Source: Prorocentrum cordatum
Taxonomy: Eukaryota > Sar > Dinophyceae > Prorocentrales > Prorocentraceae
Length of the DNA: 64,000 bases
Direction: 5' to 3'
Assembly: GCA_963575745.1 (NCBI GenBank)
Contig: CAUYUJ010003880.1
Location: forward strand, 250,001-314,000
The translations under genes were made by a program, and so were the position numbers. Under the pieces are notes generated by a model. It ran no database searches and was not told where the DNA came from. It was given only the letters and a program-made list of their open reading frames with translations. Within the stretch, counting starts at the first letter, position 1; the number at the start of each line of letters is the position of its first letter. This document shows positions 23,397 through 34,720 of the stretch, piece by piece.

Positions 23397-25020
23397 ATGA
23401 GGCCATCACCTGCCGACCGCACTAGGTCACGTGGGGCGCGGCGATGGGTTCCCAACACTGGCGATCAGCGTGAGGCTGGCGCCGCCCTGTTCAAACGGCT
23501 GCTCGACCTCTACTCGGCGGCCAGACTGAGAGCGAAAGACTTGACGCAACTTTGCTATAACATCGATCGGGCTGGAGTTCAGGGCGCACCATTCAGCGCA
23601 TTCGCTGTCGCCCGTCAAGGCAATCGGGACACCAAGACCACTTAGACAAGGTCCTTCCCGATAGCCGGCGACTCTTTTACGTCGACGCTCCTGTTCAGAA
23701 AAAAGGTGGATATGCTCGCACGTCGTGGCCTGTTCCAGTGAGATCAGTGGTGGAATCACTCGAGTGTGAGGTCAGCCAGGACGTCGGGCTTCGGCGGCGG
23801 CTCGACAACCTCGATGGTCCCGAGTCGGTTCTAGACACTGGCGCATACCGCTCCCACCCAGCAGCTGTGGCCGCTGAGCGGGATGGCCGCAGGCGCCCCC
23901 TCCCACTGGCCGTATACCTGGATTCTGTCACCTTTATCCAGCAGGCCGCAGGCCGCTCAGAACCAGTGCTGGGCATATGGATTGTGAATTTGCTGACCAG
24001 ACGTCGGCACTTTTATGCTGCTTTCAAGTCAGGCGACATGTGCTCATGTGGCTGTCGAGGGAATTGCACATTATTTCCCATCTTACAATCGTTGCAGTGG
24101 CAGCTGCGCGCGCTGCAGGACGGAGTGACACCAGCCATGACACACGACGGGCGCGCCTGGCCCGCTGGTGACCCTCTTGAACCCCAACGACCCTTGGCGT
24201 TCAGCGCCATACAACTGTACATCAAAGGCGACTGGGCGGAGTACAACCACAGCCTCGGGCTCGCGCCGTGGAGCAGCGCGTTCGCCCCGTGCCCCTTCTG
24301 TTCCCTGAGCAAGGCTGATCTCTACTCGCACGACACCGACTTGGGCGCCCCGTCATCGCCAGTGTTACCGTTGAGGTGCCACGAGGACTTCGAGCGCGAG
24401 TGCAAGCGCTGCGAGATCAACCTCTCAATCGCCACTGAACATGACAGGGCGCTGCTGTGCGATGTGCTCAGGTGGGGGAAGCCTAAGAAAGGCATTGGCG
24501 GTCGTCTTGCATACCGTGACCAACGCGTCGGGGACGTCATGGTGCGCCGTGGAGACCGCATGGACCCTTCAGTCGGCTTACTTGATATAGCCCTCCTTGA
24601 GATGCAGGAGCTGCCGATCAGCATCGTGCTCTGGCGGGCTCGACGAGACACCGCGAACAACCCAAAGGTTATAGATTCAGTGCTGCGGCGGTGCCCGCTC
24701 TTCGACGAGTGCTTGCATTCAAGCCCAGCTGCGACGCTGGCGATCGACGAGCTACATGTCCTGTTCATAGGACCAGAGCAGCGCTACGTGGCTGCGGCGC
24801 TCTGGCGAATCATTTTGAAGAACCCATGGTCTATTCGTGGACGCGTCGATCGAGTAGCTGACATCGGGGCCAGGTTCCTGAAGGCAGAGCTGGATTTGTG
24901 GCAAGCTGATCCTGCCAACAACATCCCGGTGAACAAAAGGGTCGGCAACCTGGCCCGCGGGATGCCCGGGAAGCGCCTGGGCTACACCACGCAGGAGATA
25001 CGGGCGATGAAGATGCCATG
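23397..25020 (+). CDS. First exon of a transposon-like family gene (unassigned)
   Basis: I do not have a name for this protein, but it resembles a high-copy dinoflagellate family with transposase-like character. The N-terminal part (about 23460-23620) includes ALFKRLLDLYSAARLRAKDL and AGVQGAPFSAF. The main part follows in another frame from about 23615 to 25015, with HLDKVLPD, PLPLAVYLDSVTF, the zinc-knuckle-like CSCGCRGNC (near 24045), GDWAEYNHSLGL and CPFCSLSKADLYSHD. The frame change near 23610-23625 is either a 1-nt indel or an unrecognised short intron. The frame dissolves into a GGA/GAT-rich repeat after about 25015, where I place the exon end. Three further segments of the same family follow downstream on the same strand. 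The start codon is uncertain because the frame is open from 23397. A CACTA-like origin is possible but unproven. Confidence 0.65.
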
Positions 25021-25029
25021 GAGAAGGAT

Positions 25030-25245
25030 ATCAAGGAGGAGGATGATGAGGAAGAGCATAACGAGTATAATGACAATGATGATAAGGGGGAAGGGGAACC
25101 GAAAAGGAGAGATGAGGAGAACTGGGGGGGGGGGGGGGGGGGGGGGGGATGATGAGAGAGGAGGAGGAGGGAGGAGGAGGGGATGAGGAGGAGAAGGATG
25201 AGAGGAGGAGGAGGAGGAGGAGGAAGGAGGAGGAGGAGGAGGAGG
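25030..25245. repeat. Purine-rich (GGA)n tract with a G homopolymer, intronic
   Basis: GAT/GGA repeats include a run of about 23 G near 25126-25148. It lies between exon 1 and exon 2 of the split gene. Confidence 0.85.
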
Positions 25246-25393
25246 ATGCGGGGCGACGCTTGGACATGTCCAAGGTGGGACATGCAAGTGTCCCATTTTC
25301 TTTCCCCATGCACCCCTTAAGCTGTTCGGCATGTCCGAAGCCCGACCCCGCGTCCTGTTGGAACGACGCTACAGGGCCCCAATCACAGCGGTG

Positions 25394-25595
25394 CTCACAT
25401 GGGCACGAAGGCCGCCGAATCCGCCGTGCTGGTCAAGTTCGCAGTTGACATGCTGCTGGAATTCGGGGGGGGGGGGGGGGGGCGCGTTCGGTTTCGACAT
25501 GATGGGCGCTGGCGAGGCGCTTCTCGCGTTTATCCAGGAATTGAAATCACACAGGGCAGTTGTAAACGAAACCAGCGTTGAAAAATTGTTGTCGC
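25394..25595 (+). CDS. Second exon of the 23.4-27.6 kb gene
   Basis: KAAESAVLVKFAVDMLLEF (about 25405-25463) is followed by a 19-G homopolymer (25465-25483), then MMGAGEALLAFIQELKSHRA to VEKLL in the next frame. These two pieces fit one continuous family segment, so the frame change most likely reflects G-run length variation or a sequencing error. Splice sites are not fixed; the end near 25593 is an estimate. Confidence 0.55.
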
Positions 25596-25699
25596 TTCGC
25601 GAATCCCCACCAGCCCATCCAGAAACGATGCCCAGAGGAATTGCCTCGATCAGAGAAGTGGGCAGCACACAGAGGAAGCCATTATGAGACATCTTGGGA

Positions 25700-26430
25700 T
25701 ATCTTGAGCCATCTTGGAGGTCATTTTGGGCTCTCCCAGACGCTCTTGGAGTCATCTTAATCCGTGCCCCCCCCCAAGAGGCCTCCATGTGGCTAAAACC
25801 TGTGTAGAATCAATGATTAGGCATTCTCGCCGAGGCCTCTTGGAGCATCTTGGGTGCATCTGGGGGGGCTCTTGGGGCCTCTTGGGGGTCTCTTGGGGGC
25901 CTCCGGGGGGCCTCTTGGGGGCCTCTTGGGGCCATTTTGGGGCCATCTTGGGACCTCTTGGGGCTTCCTGGGCGCTTCTTGGGGCCATCTTGGAGGAGAT
26001 CGATCAAACAAGAGGGGGGCTTTAATTAGCGCCCCCCCTCGGAAGCCCCTAAAATCGCCTCTTGGACCCCTCTTGGAACGCTCTTGGAGTGCTCTTGGGC
26101 GCTCTTGGGGCCGTCTTGGGGCTCTTTTGGGGCTCTCTTGGGGCCCTCTTGGGCCATCTTGGAACCATCTCCAGGCCTCGGATGGCCATCGGAAGCGAAA
26201 AGGCGAGAAAGCAAAAATCATTGATTTTCCTTAGGTTTTGGGACGATTTTGGCCTCTTCGGGGCCTCCTTGGGGAGCTGTTTGGCCACTTGGAGTTATCT
26301 TGGGGCCGTCTTTGGGCTTCTTGGAACCATCTTAGGAGCCATCTCGAGCGATCTTGCGCTATCTTGAGCCATCTTGGAGCTCATCTTGGGTTCTCTGAGG
26401 CGCTCTTGGAGCCGTCTTGGGCCATCTGGG
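25700..26430. repeat. Degenerate CTTGGGGCC repeats, intronic
   Basis: Irregular units (CTCTTGGGGCCATCTTGGGG) fill most of the gap between exon 2 and exon 3. Long Trp/Leu/Gly-rich frames here are repeat translations. Confidence 0.8.
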
Positions 26431-26576
26431 ACGCTCTAACTACCCGCGGCCCCCCCCGTCCAGGTCCAGGGGAGGGGGTAGGGGGAGGGGTAAACCCCTC
26501 CCCAAGGGGGAAGAGGGAGGGGTGGAAGAGGATCTGCTCTAGACCACCTACGCCCAGAGGGCTGGTGGGACTCCAG

Positions 26577-26672
26577 GGCCACTTGGAGATGTTTGCCAAG
26601 CTGTCAGCAACGGCTGGAATCAAGTTCGTTCCGAAGAACCACGTGCTAGGGCACTTCGCCCACAGGGCCCGC
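26577..26672 (+). CDS. Third exon of the 23.4-27.6 kb gene
   Basis: The frame reads GHLEMFAKLSATAGIKFVPK then NHVLGHFAHRAR. This fits the C-terminal region of the same family. A plausible acceptor is CTCCAG at 26571-26576. The frame meets TAA directly after HRAR, so the donor lies within CACAGGGCCCGC at about 26660-26672. Confidence 0.55.
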
Positions 26673-27130
26673 TAAATCCCAAATCCTGGGGCCGCCAGCC
26701 TCGGGCCATTAGGGGCGGCAAAGCTTCGAGATCCCTCGCATGCCACTGCTGGACAGCAGATCGTCGAGATCAATGAGATCTGGGAGGGCGGAGCGGCAAA
26801 ACCCTTTCCGCGTTATAGATATTCTGGCATTCCTGGACGGCGGGGGCGGGGGAAGGGAAGGGTGGCGAGGCTGCTGGTGGATGCATGTCCATTCCGTGCT
26901 TGTCGCCTCCCCCCTTCCTCTCCTCTTTCCTGGATCGCAGGGCCCGCTAACACTTAAACCCAGGGACCGCTAGCCTCGGGTCATGACGGAACGGCGTAGC
27001 CTTTCTCGTATGCCACTGCTGGACAGCAGATCGATCGTCGAGATCAATATGACCTGGGATTTGGCGGAATGGCGAAGCCCTTTTCACATTGCAAATCATC
27101 CGGCCCCCCTGGGCGGCAAGGGCAGGGGCG
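26662..27130. repeat. Diverged tandem duplication starting at the exon 3 boundary
   Basis: CAGGGCCCGCTAA near 26662 and again near 26938 starts two parallel blocks. Both contain TATGCCACTGCTGGACAGCAGATCG-like sequence, CGAGATCAAT and CCTGG-CGGC blocks, with a period of about 275 bp. The intron thus begins with a duplicated module whose first bases overlap the donor site. Confidence 0.7.
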
Positions 27131-27504
27131 CGGGGCGGCGAAAGTACTACTGGTAATCGTCCTTTCCGTGTCTCTCGCATCTCCCCTCTCCACCTTTCTC
27201 TCCGCCCCTCTCTCATCTCATCTCCTCTCCTATCCCCTCCTTTCCCTCCCTCTCCGCTCGCTCACTTCTATATATATATATATGATTGCCAAACGGCACT
27301 CGCGATCACATGCGAAATCCCATGCGTGTGATCTCGAGCGCGCTGCGGCATTCAGCCTTGGGCGCAGTCCAGTAATCTGCGCAGCGTTGGGAATCAGCCA
27401 CGGGGGTGATGCTGACACGCAGGGCGCTGGCGCGAGAGCTCTTGGGGCGATGTGGCACGCTGATTTGGACCGACCGAAACTAAACGAACCCTCGAGGATG
27501 CTTT

Positions 27505-27650
27505 GGCAAGGCGCGGCATGCCTCTACCACATCTACCTCGACGAATCGTTGAACGTGCGTCTGAAATCTCTCGCGATGTTCTGTCACCGTCGGACGTTCC
27601 CCAGACGGGTCCACCATTTGATGGACCTACAGGGCCGCTTGGGGAACCGC
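27505..27650 (+). CDS. Fourth exon of the 23.4-27.6 kb gene
   Basis: The frame reads WQGAACLYHIYLDESLNVRL then KSLAMFCHRRTFPRRV, which I align by eye to the C-terminal segment of the same family (a ...YLDESLN... block). Downstream the frame stays open but becomes Glu/Gly-rich repeat. The exon end and any later exon were not identified. Confidence 0.5.
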
Positions 27651-27824
27651 AATTTCGTTAGCGCAGGCCCCTGGCTGCCCTGCCTAGCGTCGCCATGCTG
27701 GCGCGGACGCGTTTCTGTTGCACGGCATTGTATAGTTGTGGGCACCAATGTCGGATTCATTTCAGCAGGAGGCGTTCGGATGAGGAGGGTCGATGAGACG
27801 CGAGAAGGAGGCAGAGGACCTAGG

Positions 27825-27945
27825 CGCTCGGTGGAGGAGGAGGGGGAGGAGGTGGAGGAGGAGACGGACGGAGAAGGAGGAGGAGGAGGAGAAGGACGAG
27901 GAGCAGCCAGAGGAGGAGGAGGGGGCGGATGCAGACAGAGGATGG
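27825..27945. repeat. (GGA)n microsatellite
   Basis: GGAGGAGG-type purine tract, about 120 bp. Confidence 0.85.
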
Positions 27946-28284
27946 AGGAGGATTGCGCTGCAGGACTGCCAGCTTTTGGTTGAATTCTCTGCGTGGCTTC
28001 CTTCGCAACGCGAGGGGCTCGCGAGCTGGCATTCCATATCACACGTCGCGTTGTTAATTCAGTGTCGCACTAGACCCCTCCTCTTCAGCGCAAATATACA
28101 GATATTATATCCCTCCACCCCCCCTCTATCCAGCAGTGCCTCCCATTCCTTCGTCTCTCATTTCCCCGGGTGCCCCCGCCGTTTCCCCTGCCGCGCCCCC
28201 TCGCGCTCCCCCTCCCCATGTCGCTCCATCCATCTCCCTCCCCCTCCCCCCCCCTCACTCTCGGGATATCTGCTCATGAGAGAG

Positions 28285-28395
28285 GAAGGAGGGGGGGGGA
28301 CGAGGAGGAGGAGGAGGAGGAGGAAGAGGAGGAGGGGGGGAGGGGGGGATGATGAGGAGGAGGTGAGGAGGGGGAAGAGGGGGAGGGGGCAAGCT
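28285..28395. repeat. (GGA)n microsatellite
   Basis: GAGGAGGAGG tract with G runs, about 110 bp; a pyrimidine-rich stretch precedes it (28160-28260). Confidence 0.85.
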
Positions 28396-29480
28396 AGGTG
28401 CGCTCGCGCCACATCTGACATCATACCCCTCCCTCCCATCCCTTCTCGAGAATCCGTCCTCTCCAAAGTGGCGTCAGGTCTGGCACGGCGGCTCTAACGA
28501 AGACCCCACCGTGCGTCTGAACCACTGCCCCAAGCTGCGATGGGCCCCGATCGACTGACGACGGGGGGCAGACGATTCGATTACGGACAGCGAGGCGATG
28601 CAGCTCGTTCGCGCCAAGGCTCGGTCGAACGTCCAGTCGGCCTTGTTTCAGAGAGTGTGCCTGACCGATCCTCGGCGATTCGCGATTCGAAACTGCCCAC
28701 CCTGTCAACCGCGGGGTAGCATGCGACGTTGCACTCCCGTTCCGCAGAACGGGTGCGACGCGGCCACATCCTCAATTTTTTCTCCGCGCTCTCAAGTTTC
28801 CTGGACTGCGGACTCCGCTTCGTGATCTCGTTCCACCACGATCCAAAGCAGCGGTTTCGGGCCCAATGTCAGGGCCGCCCATCGCGCCCCCCAGCGCCTC
28901 CTCGTTCTGCGCTGGCGTGGCTGCCGCCATGGAGACGCGGTGGGTGATCATCCGTGCATCACATCCACCTAGGGCTTTGCCTCCACCATCCTTTTGTCTC
29001 ATTGCGCCCGCCGCCCGAGGGCGCGACCCCAGACGACAGGTTTCTCTCGCGGGATGGTCTCTTCAGGGCGCCGAGTCCGACCAGGCCGCCGAGTCGGGCG
29101 GTGCCCCGACCAGGCCGTCGAGTCGGGCGGCGCCGATGCCCCCCTGCGAGCGATGCCCGGGCCGAGCCGGGCGGGGCGGAGTCCCTTGCGAGTGAAACCC
29201 AGGTGGGCTCCGCTGCGAGGCCAGTCTGGGGCGAGGCCCCCGCGCAAGAAGAGCTCGCAGGCGCCAATATAATGATGTGGGTGGCTGGGAACGGGGGGTG
29301 ATTGGGGGATGGGTAGGGGCGGATGGGGATGGCCAATCACGCTTCCGTCGCCGCCGCCAGCTGGTGCTGCCACGACCGCAGCTGCGCATCTGATGTTGAA
29401 ATGCAGAGGTCGGCGGGGGAGTGGAGGGGCGAGGGAGGGAGGGGTAGGGGAGGCGAATGAGGGGTGGGAGGGATGGGGGA
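28396..29480. other. No recognisable feature
   Basis: About 1.1 kb without recognisable gene motifs. GCCGAGTCGGGCGGTGCCCC repeats about twice near 29080-29130. Confidence 0.45.
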
Positions 29481-29484
29481 TGGG

Positions 29485-29901
29485 AGGATGGCGAGAAAGA
29501 GAGCGATAGAGATAGAGGGAGCGCGATAGAGGGAGAGAGAGAGAGAGACAGAGAGAGAGAGCGAGGGAGAGCGAGAGAGAGAGAGAGAGAGAGAAAGAGA
29601 AAGAGAAAGAGAAAGAGAGAGAGAGAGAGAGAGAGCGACCGAGAAGGATAATGAATGAACGACCTCCCGCGATCGACAGACCCGAGCAACGACCCGCCGT
29701 GCGACTCACGTGGTCGTCGCCGTCTTCGCATTGGTCGTCGTAGCCGTCGCCGTAACCCTTGGCGTCGACATCGGCGTCAACGTGACATGTGCGCCGACGT
29801 TGTCGCCCTCGTTCGTCGTTCGTACATAAAATGCACATATATGTAGAGAGAACGAGATAAAACATACATATATAGAGAGAGGGAGAGAGAGAAAGAGAGA
29901 G

Positions 29902-29940
<39 letters not shown>

Positions 29941-29980
29941 ACACGAGAGGAGTGTGTGAGAGAGAGAGAGAGAGAGAGAA
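29485..29980. repeat. Two (GA)n tracts
   Basis: GAGAGA runs at about 29485-29640 and 29870-29980 flank about 230 bp of mixed sequence containing CGTCGTAGCCGTCGCCGTAA. Confidence 0.85.
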
Positions 29981-30699
29981 ATATACGTCTCGAGGGATTG
30001 GCCTAAGCTCCCCCCGGCGGTGAACGGGGAGGTCTCTGCGTGGATGCAGACGCGTGGTTGCTCGATGGGTGGTCGTGCGGATGGGGGCCACTCTCTTAGC
30101 TGCCGTGAGCGTTGCCCGAAACCTATAGTCGTGGCCGCTTGCCCCGACTGCCCCGTGGCCGTGGCCGTGCGCCGAGTGTCCCGATTATGGTTATCCCGAC
30201 GCTTCCGATTTGGCCGTGGCCCGTGGCCGTGCCCCCCCCCCCCCCCCCCGAGCTGAGGCCAAATTCTGATTGCATGCGGGTGAGGACCGAAAGTGGAATT
30301 GCAAGGTAGTTGGGCGCCATCGAGACCTCGGAAGCGAACAATGGTTTGCACCTCTATGAGCCTGGGAAGATGAGGAGGAGGAATATGACGACAAGGAAGA
30401 TGAGGAAGAGGAGGCGGGAAGGAGGGCGAGGAAACGGACAAGGACACATAAAACGATATGCCCCGTTGTACGGGTTCGACAGCGACCCCGCCACCGACGG
30501 GGAGTACGAGGAGGAGGAGGAGGAGGAGGATACCGATTTCGAAACGGACGCCGAGAACGAGGGGGGTGAGGCGGTGGAGGAGAAAGACATGGACGATTGA
30601 GCGGCGGCGGCGAGAGACGGCGAGGAGAGCTCGGCCGAGAAGCGGGAGCGTCGGCGAGGGGCGCTCGGCCCCAGAGAGAAGCGCGCTCTATCCCTCCCA

Positions 30700-30701
30700 C
30701 G

Positions 30702-30754
<53 letters not shown>

Positions 30755-30872
30755 TTTTCCTTCCCTCCTTTCTCCTCTCTCCCCTCCTCCTCCTCCTCCT
30801 CCGCCCTCTCCTCCTCCTTTTTCGGTGCCCTTTCTCCTTCCTCCTCCTCCTCCTCCCCCTCCCCCTCCTCTT
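30700..30872. repeat. (TC)n and (TCC)n pyrimidine tracts
   Basis: A (CT)n run at about 30705-30752 is followed by TCC-rich sequence to 30872, directly before an SL-like segment. Confidence 0.85.
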
Positions 30873-30907
30873 CCGTTGCCTTTTTTGGCTCAATGCTTTG
30901 GCTCAAG
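30873..30907 (+). other. Degenerate tandem SL-like segment
   Basis: The segment reads CCGTTGCCTTTTTTGGCTCAA then TGCTTTGGCTCAAG. The first part resembles the dinoflagellate SL with a few changes, and the second repeats its last 11 bases exactly. This would fit two rounds of SL addition followed by retroposition, but the match is imperfect and lies next to low-complexity sequence. Confidence 0.35.
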
Positions 30908-31823
30908 CTATATGGTTTGTTCGGCATCGCGCCGTTGCACCGCGATGACGGTAAAATGCAAATAGACTTTGGAATTGTGGCCAATGCATTAACATCACGT
31001 CTTCCATGCAAAACAATATCGTGTCAAAAAATGTTGCCCAACATGAATCATGTCATTCCGTATCATAGCAACACAAGTCATGTCATTTTGATGTTAGCAT
31101 AACACCATGACAGGGGACACGAGAATCTGGTGTCAAACGTTCTCTGGGTGCGCGGAGGAGTCCATGGGCCCGTCGAGCCAGAACCCCTTCATGTCCACGC
31201 TCGCCTCGTCGTCGTAGTAAACCTCGAGGTCGGGGGCCGCCTGCCCGTGCACAAGCTCGGCGCTGGCCACCGCCATCCCCATGAGGATGACGAGTGGAGC
31301 TGCGGCCCAACCGGGGCGCCTGCCGGCGAGCGGCGGCGCCGGGGCCCCGGGGCAGCTCCTCCAGGCGGGCCCCGGCGAGCGCGCGCGCTTCGCCGCCCTC
31401 GCCTGGTCTTGAGCGGGCGCCGGCGCTGATGCGCGCCCGGCCGCCCGTTCGGCGGCGGCGGGCGGCGCCCATGTCACGGCTGCCGCCCCTCCGCCCCCGG
31501 GTGCTCCGCGGCTAGCGTGAGCCGGCGCCGCTCGGCACCCGGGCTCTCCGCCGCTGCGCAGCTGCGCGCCCTCGGGCAGCGGCGCCGCCGCCCCCCAGCC
31601 GCGCGGCGCCAGGCGCGGCCCCATCTGGCCGCGGGCGCCCCCCTTCGGTCCCGGCCCTGGCCCCGAAGGTTTTCCGGCCCCGGTCCCGGGGCCCGGCCTT
31701 AGGCCACCTGAGGCCGACCCCCAGCTTGGCCTTGAAAAGGCTTGAGCCGCCAAGCGGCGGCGAAGAGAGAGGGAGCGAGAAAGGGCAAGCAAAGAGGCAA
31801 CGGCAGGAGCAAGGGGACCGCAA
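30908..31823. other. No gene accepted
   Basis: A minus-strand frame ending at 31133 has a hydrophobic stretch (PLVILMGMAVASAELVHG) and an acidic tail, which could be an exon. The upstream part is only Ala/Gly/Pro-rich GC sequence and no splice site or start was found. Confidence 0.35.
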
Positions 31824-34057
31824 GTGGAAGCCCGCGCCAGCTCTGGAAGCGGGGAGATCCATCAGTTTTACCAAACATCCTATAGGAGGTGCAAGGGCGA
31901 CGGGAACGTGAAGACAGTAATCTCCAAGTTCACTGCTAGGCAGGCCGCTTTCAAGAAGCGCTGCCAGAGATTCAGCCCATGTAAGAAGATTATTGGCAGG
32001 CATGCTCGTAAAATGTATGTATCAGGCCCCTTGGCTGGTGTGACTTTCGGCATTGAAGTGCACGGCGCCTCCGATTACGAACTTCACTCTTTTCGCCGGG
32101 CTACGGGGGCGGCTTTGAAGCCGACTGCGGGGCACCGTTCGCTCTCGTGTCTTCTTCGGCTAGAATATGACCCCACTTGGTTCGCAGCCGCGGCGCCGAT
32201 CCTCCGGTACAGCAAAGAGGTCTGGGCCAACCAAGTCAGGCTGTTCAGATACCCCCTCACCTTCCAGGAACTCAGAGAGTCTTGGGAGGCTGCTTTTGGG
32301 GAGGGCTCTGAGGAGCCCACCTGGCGGAGAGTTCGTGGCCCCTCGGGGGCCATGAGACTTTCCCTCAAACGCATTGGATGGTCCATGGAACAATGGCACA
32401 CGCTCAAAAACGATTTCGTCTAGGAGATTTGTTTGACTGTTTTCGGCCCCGGGGTCGTGAAACGACTTCTTCATGATGGGGTCCTTAGGCAGCTTGAGCG
32501 AGACATAGGTAGCAAACAGGGCATGCAGATGGCCTGCTTGGGCGTCGTGGGCTCAGAGTTGCGATCGAAGCGGCGCTCCCCGCTCGCTCGTGGCACGATC
32601 AAGGCTCTGGCGTGCGACGCTCTTTGGACCAAAGATCGCGCGGTCGCGTTTGGATATAGATTACCCGCTGTGTTGTGCGAGCTCTGCCAGGCATGCGAAG
32701 ACTCTGCCATCCATAGGCTCTGGAAATGTGACCACTGCGCTGAAGAGCGGGACCACATCGTTCCTGACAAGGTTTGGTCTTTGTGGGCTGCCGCCGATAT
32801 GTCCGACCCCAAGCAAAAACTCTGGTGGTCTCGAGGTAGTTTTGAACATCCAGGGGACCATTGGCCCCGTCCCTGTAGCAGCGGGGGCGTGGAGGTCACC
32901 TGGCACAACGATGACCAGGCCCCGGCCGACATCCAAGGTCATATTTTTCTGGACGGATCGGCTTATAAACATGTAGTTCGGGAGCTCGAAGGCCGGATGG
33001 GGGTTTCAAGCCCAGGACGACTCCGGCAATAGGACTTGCACTGTCTGGGGTCCCGTCTTTTCCCCGTACCCCCAGACGTCGCAGGCTGGGGAGTACGCGT
33101 CGTACTCGGCCTGCGGCCTCTCCCTAGACGGCCCCAGCACAGGATACTCGGACTGCGCCAATGTGGTCAAGGCCTGTGCTGCTCCCATCTCCATTCATTT
33201 GTCTCATCGTAGGCCTTACGCTGGGATGATGCTGAATGGCAGAAATAACCTGTGGCTGTCGATTGAAAAGGTGAAGGCCCATCAGGTTGAGAATGACCAG
33301 ATGTCGGCTGCTGATCTGTTTCGTCTGCGCGGGAATGATGCTGCCGACAAGGCCGCTAAGCAAGGAGCCGCCCTTCATCCCAAGCCCTCCCAGGCTGATT
33401 CTGACGCGGTGGAGGACCTGGTGTTAATTAGCAGGACGGTCTGCCGCCTCGCGGGGGCCCTCCTCCCGCTCTGGCCCCGGCTTGACCTCACTGATTGCGA
33501 ATACGCACCCACTGCTACACCGAAGCCATCCAAACCCGTGGGAGTTGTGCATCAATGGGTTTGGTTTCGGGGGATTTGGCGGTGCGAGTGTTGCTTGAGG
33601 TTCCGAAGGTCCCCGGCGAAGCCTTCGGAGGTTGGCTGTGTTGGCCGCGTTGCTTAGCAGGGGCACTCCTTGCTTGCACCCGGTTGCTCGGATGGTGCCA
33701 GCCTCTTTATCTGTGTCAGTTGCAAGGCTTACACTACTTTCGGACAGTTTCGTAATTTGCTCGAGCCCTGCCGTCCCCTGGACAAGAAATCTGGAGGAGG
33801 CAGGAATGCTCTGGACCTTTGGAGGCGGATCCAAAGAGGCTTGCACCCAAAAATTCATGGAGTCACTGTGGACCTTCTTCCCCCTCTGGGTGGGGATGGC
33901 ACTTTTGAGCAGCAAGACGAAGCCCCTCCCAATGAGCTGGGCCCTCCGATTGCTGACCCTCTGCGCCGTGTCGCCGACGCTCTGAGAGAAGAAGAGGACA
34001 ACGCTCCTCTCGTCGTAGCTGGCCGCGAAGGTCAGGGTTCCTCGGGCGACTCGGACT
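31824..34057 (+). pseudogene. Decayed retroelement pol: RT C-terminus, Cys/His finger, RNase H, zinc ribbon
   Basis: The RT thumb-side region (about 31860-32230) contains LAGVTFGIEVHGAS and AAAPILRYSKEVWA. The frame stops at TAG 32421-32423 and continues unchanged to a Cys/His finger (LCELCQACEDSAIHRLWKC, near 32680-32735). RNase H follows: catalytic Asp in FLDGSA (near 32952), Glu in AGEYAS (near 33090), Asp in YSDCANVV (near 33147) and the last Asp in RGNDAADKAAKQGA (near 33336). The frame shifts by one base near 33000, between the first Asp and the Glu. A second in-frame stop (33655-33657) precedes a zinc-ribbon-like end (WRCECCLRF, then LFICVSCKAY). All four RNase H acidic positions are present, but the two stops and the shift break the gene. 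The 5' half of RT is absent. Confidence 0.75.
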
Positions 34058-34204
34058 AGCGGGTGTCGGGCCTGGGGTGTCTTCCGTGGTTCCGCGTAAG
34101 TCACCACTGCAGGTCTCCTTCGTGCTGCTGGTCTCAAGCGACTCCACCTGCTCGAACTGAGGTGGTTGTGGGAGCCATCTGGAGTGCGAGTGTCAAAAAA
34201 CATC

Positions 34205-34450
34205 CCCTTCTCCTCCTCCTCCTCCTGCTCCTCCTCCTCCTCCTTCACCTTGGTCGTTTGCGGCCCTCCTCCAGCAGGAGGAGGGCCGCAAGCGCACCGC
34301 CCGTCCTCCCTCGTCCTCCGCTCCGCGCGCGGGCCCGCCCGCAACCGAGCGCGGCGGAGGAGGAGGAGGAGGAGGAGGAGGAGAAGGAGGGGGAGGAACA
34401 CAGGAGGAAGGCCAGGAGGTAGGAGGAAGGTGAGGAGGAGCAGGAGGTAG
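34205..34450. repeat. TCC tract, GC foldback and GGA tract
   Basis: CTCCTCCTCC (34207-34245) and GGAGGAGGAGG (34350-34400) are inverse tracts around CGGCCCTCCTCCAGCAGGAGGAGGGCCGC, itself a perfect palindrome near 34261-34290. The whole region can fold back. Confidence 0.7.
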
Positions 34451-34720
34451 AGGAGGATCATGATACTGCTGACGATGATGGTGATGGTTATGGTGGTATT
34501 GATGACGATGATACTTTTAGATGCTGCTGATAACGATGAACATGCTGTTGATGATGCTGCTTCTGATGCTGCTGATGATGGTGATCTTGCTGACGATGCT
34601 GATGCTGATGCTGATGGCGACGATGACAATGGTGATGATGACGCTGCTGATGATGATGATGACGATGCGAGGGGGAGGAGGAGGTGGAGATGGAGGAGGA
34701 ATAATCAGATGAGGCGATGA
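34451..34720. repeat. GAT/GCTGAT-rich tract
   Basis: Degenerate GATGATGCTGCTGATG repeats, similar in composition to the 3.2-4.3 kb tract. Confidence 0.8.

Noticed and set aside
25696-25720. SL-like sequence on the minus strand (CCAAGATGGCTCAAG)
   Set aside because: It sits in a CTTGGGGCC low-complexity region where CATCTTGAGCCATCTTGG arises repeatedly (also near 26360); three mismatches in the diagnostic TTTT block.
27069-27480. Upstream extension of the fourth exon frame to 27069
   Set aside because: The frame is open only because of the duplicated intronic module and a pyrimidine tract; family similarity starts near 27505.
30310-30600. Acidic open frame ending in EEKDMDD (plus strand)
   Set aside because: Glu/Arg-rich and partly GGA repeat; no family, no splice support. 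An exon cannot be excluded.
31133-31330. Minus-strand frame with a hydrophobic, signal-like stretch
   Set aside because: Only the last 60 residues look protein-like; the upstream part is GC-rich filler and no start or acceptor was found.
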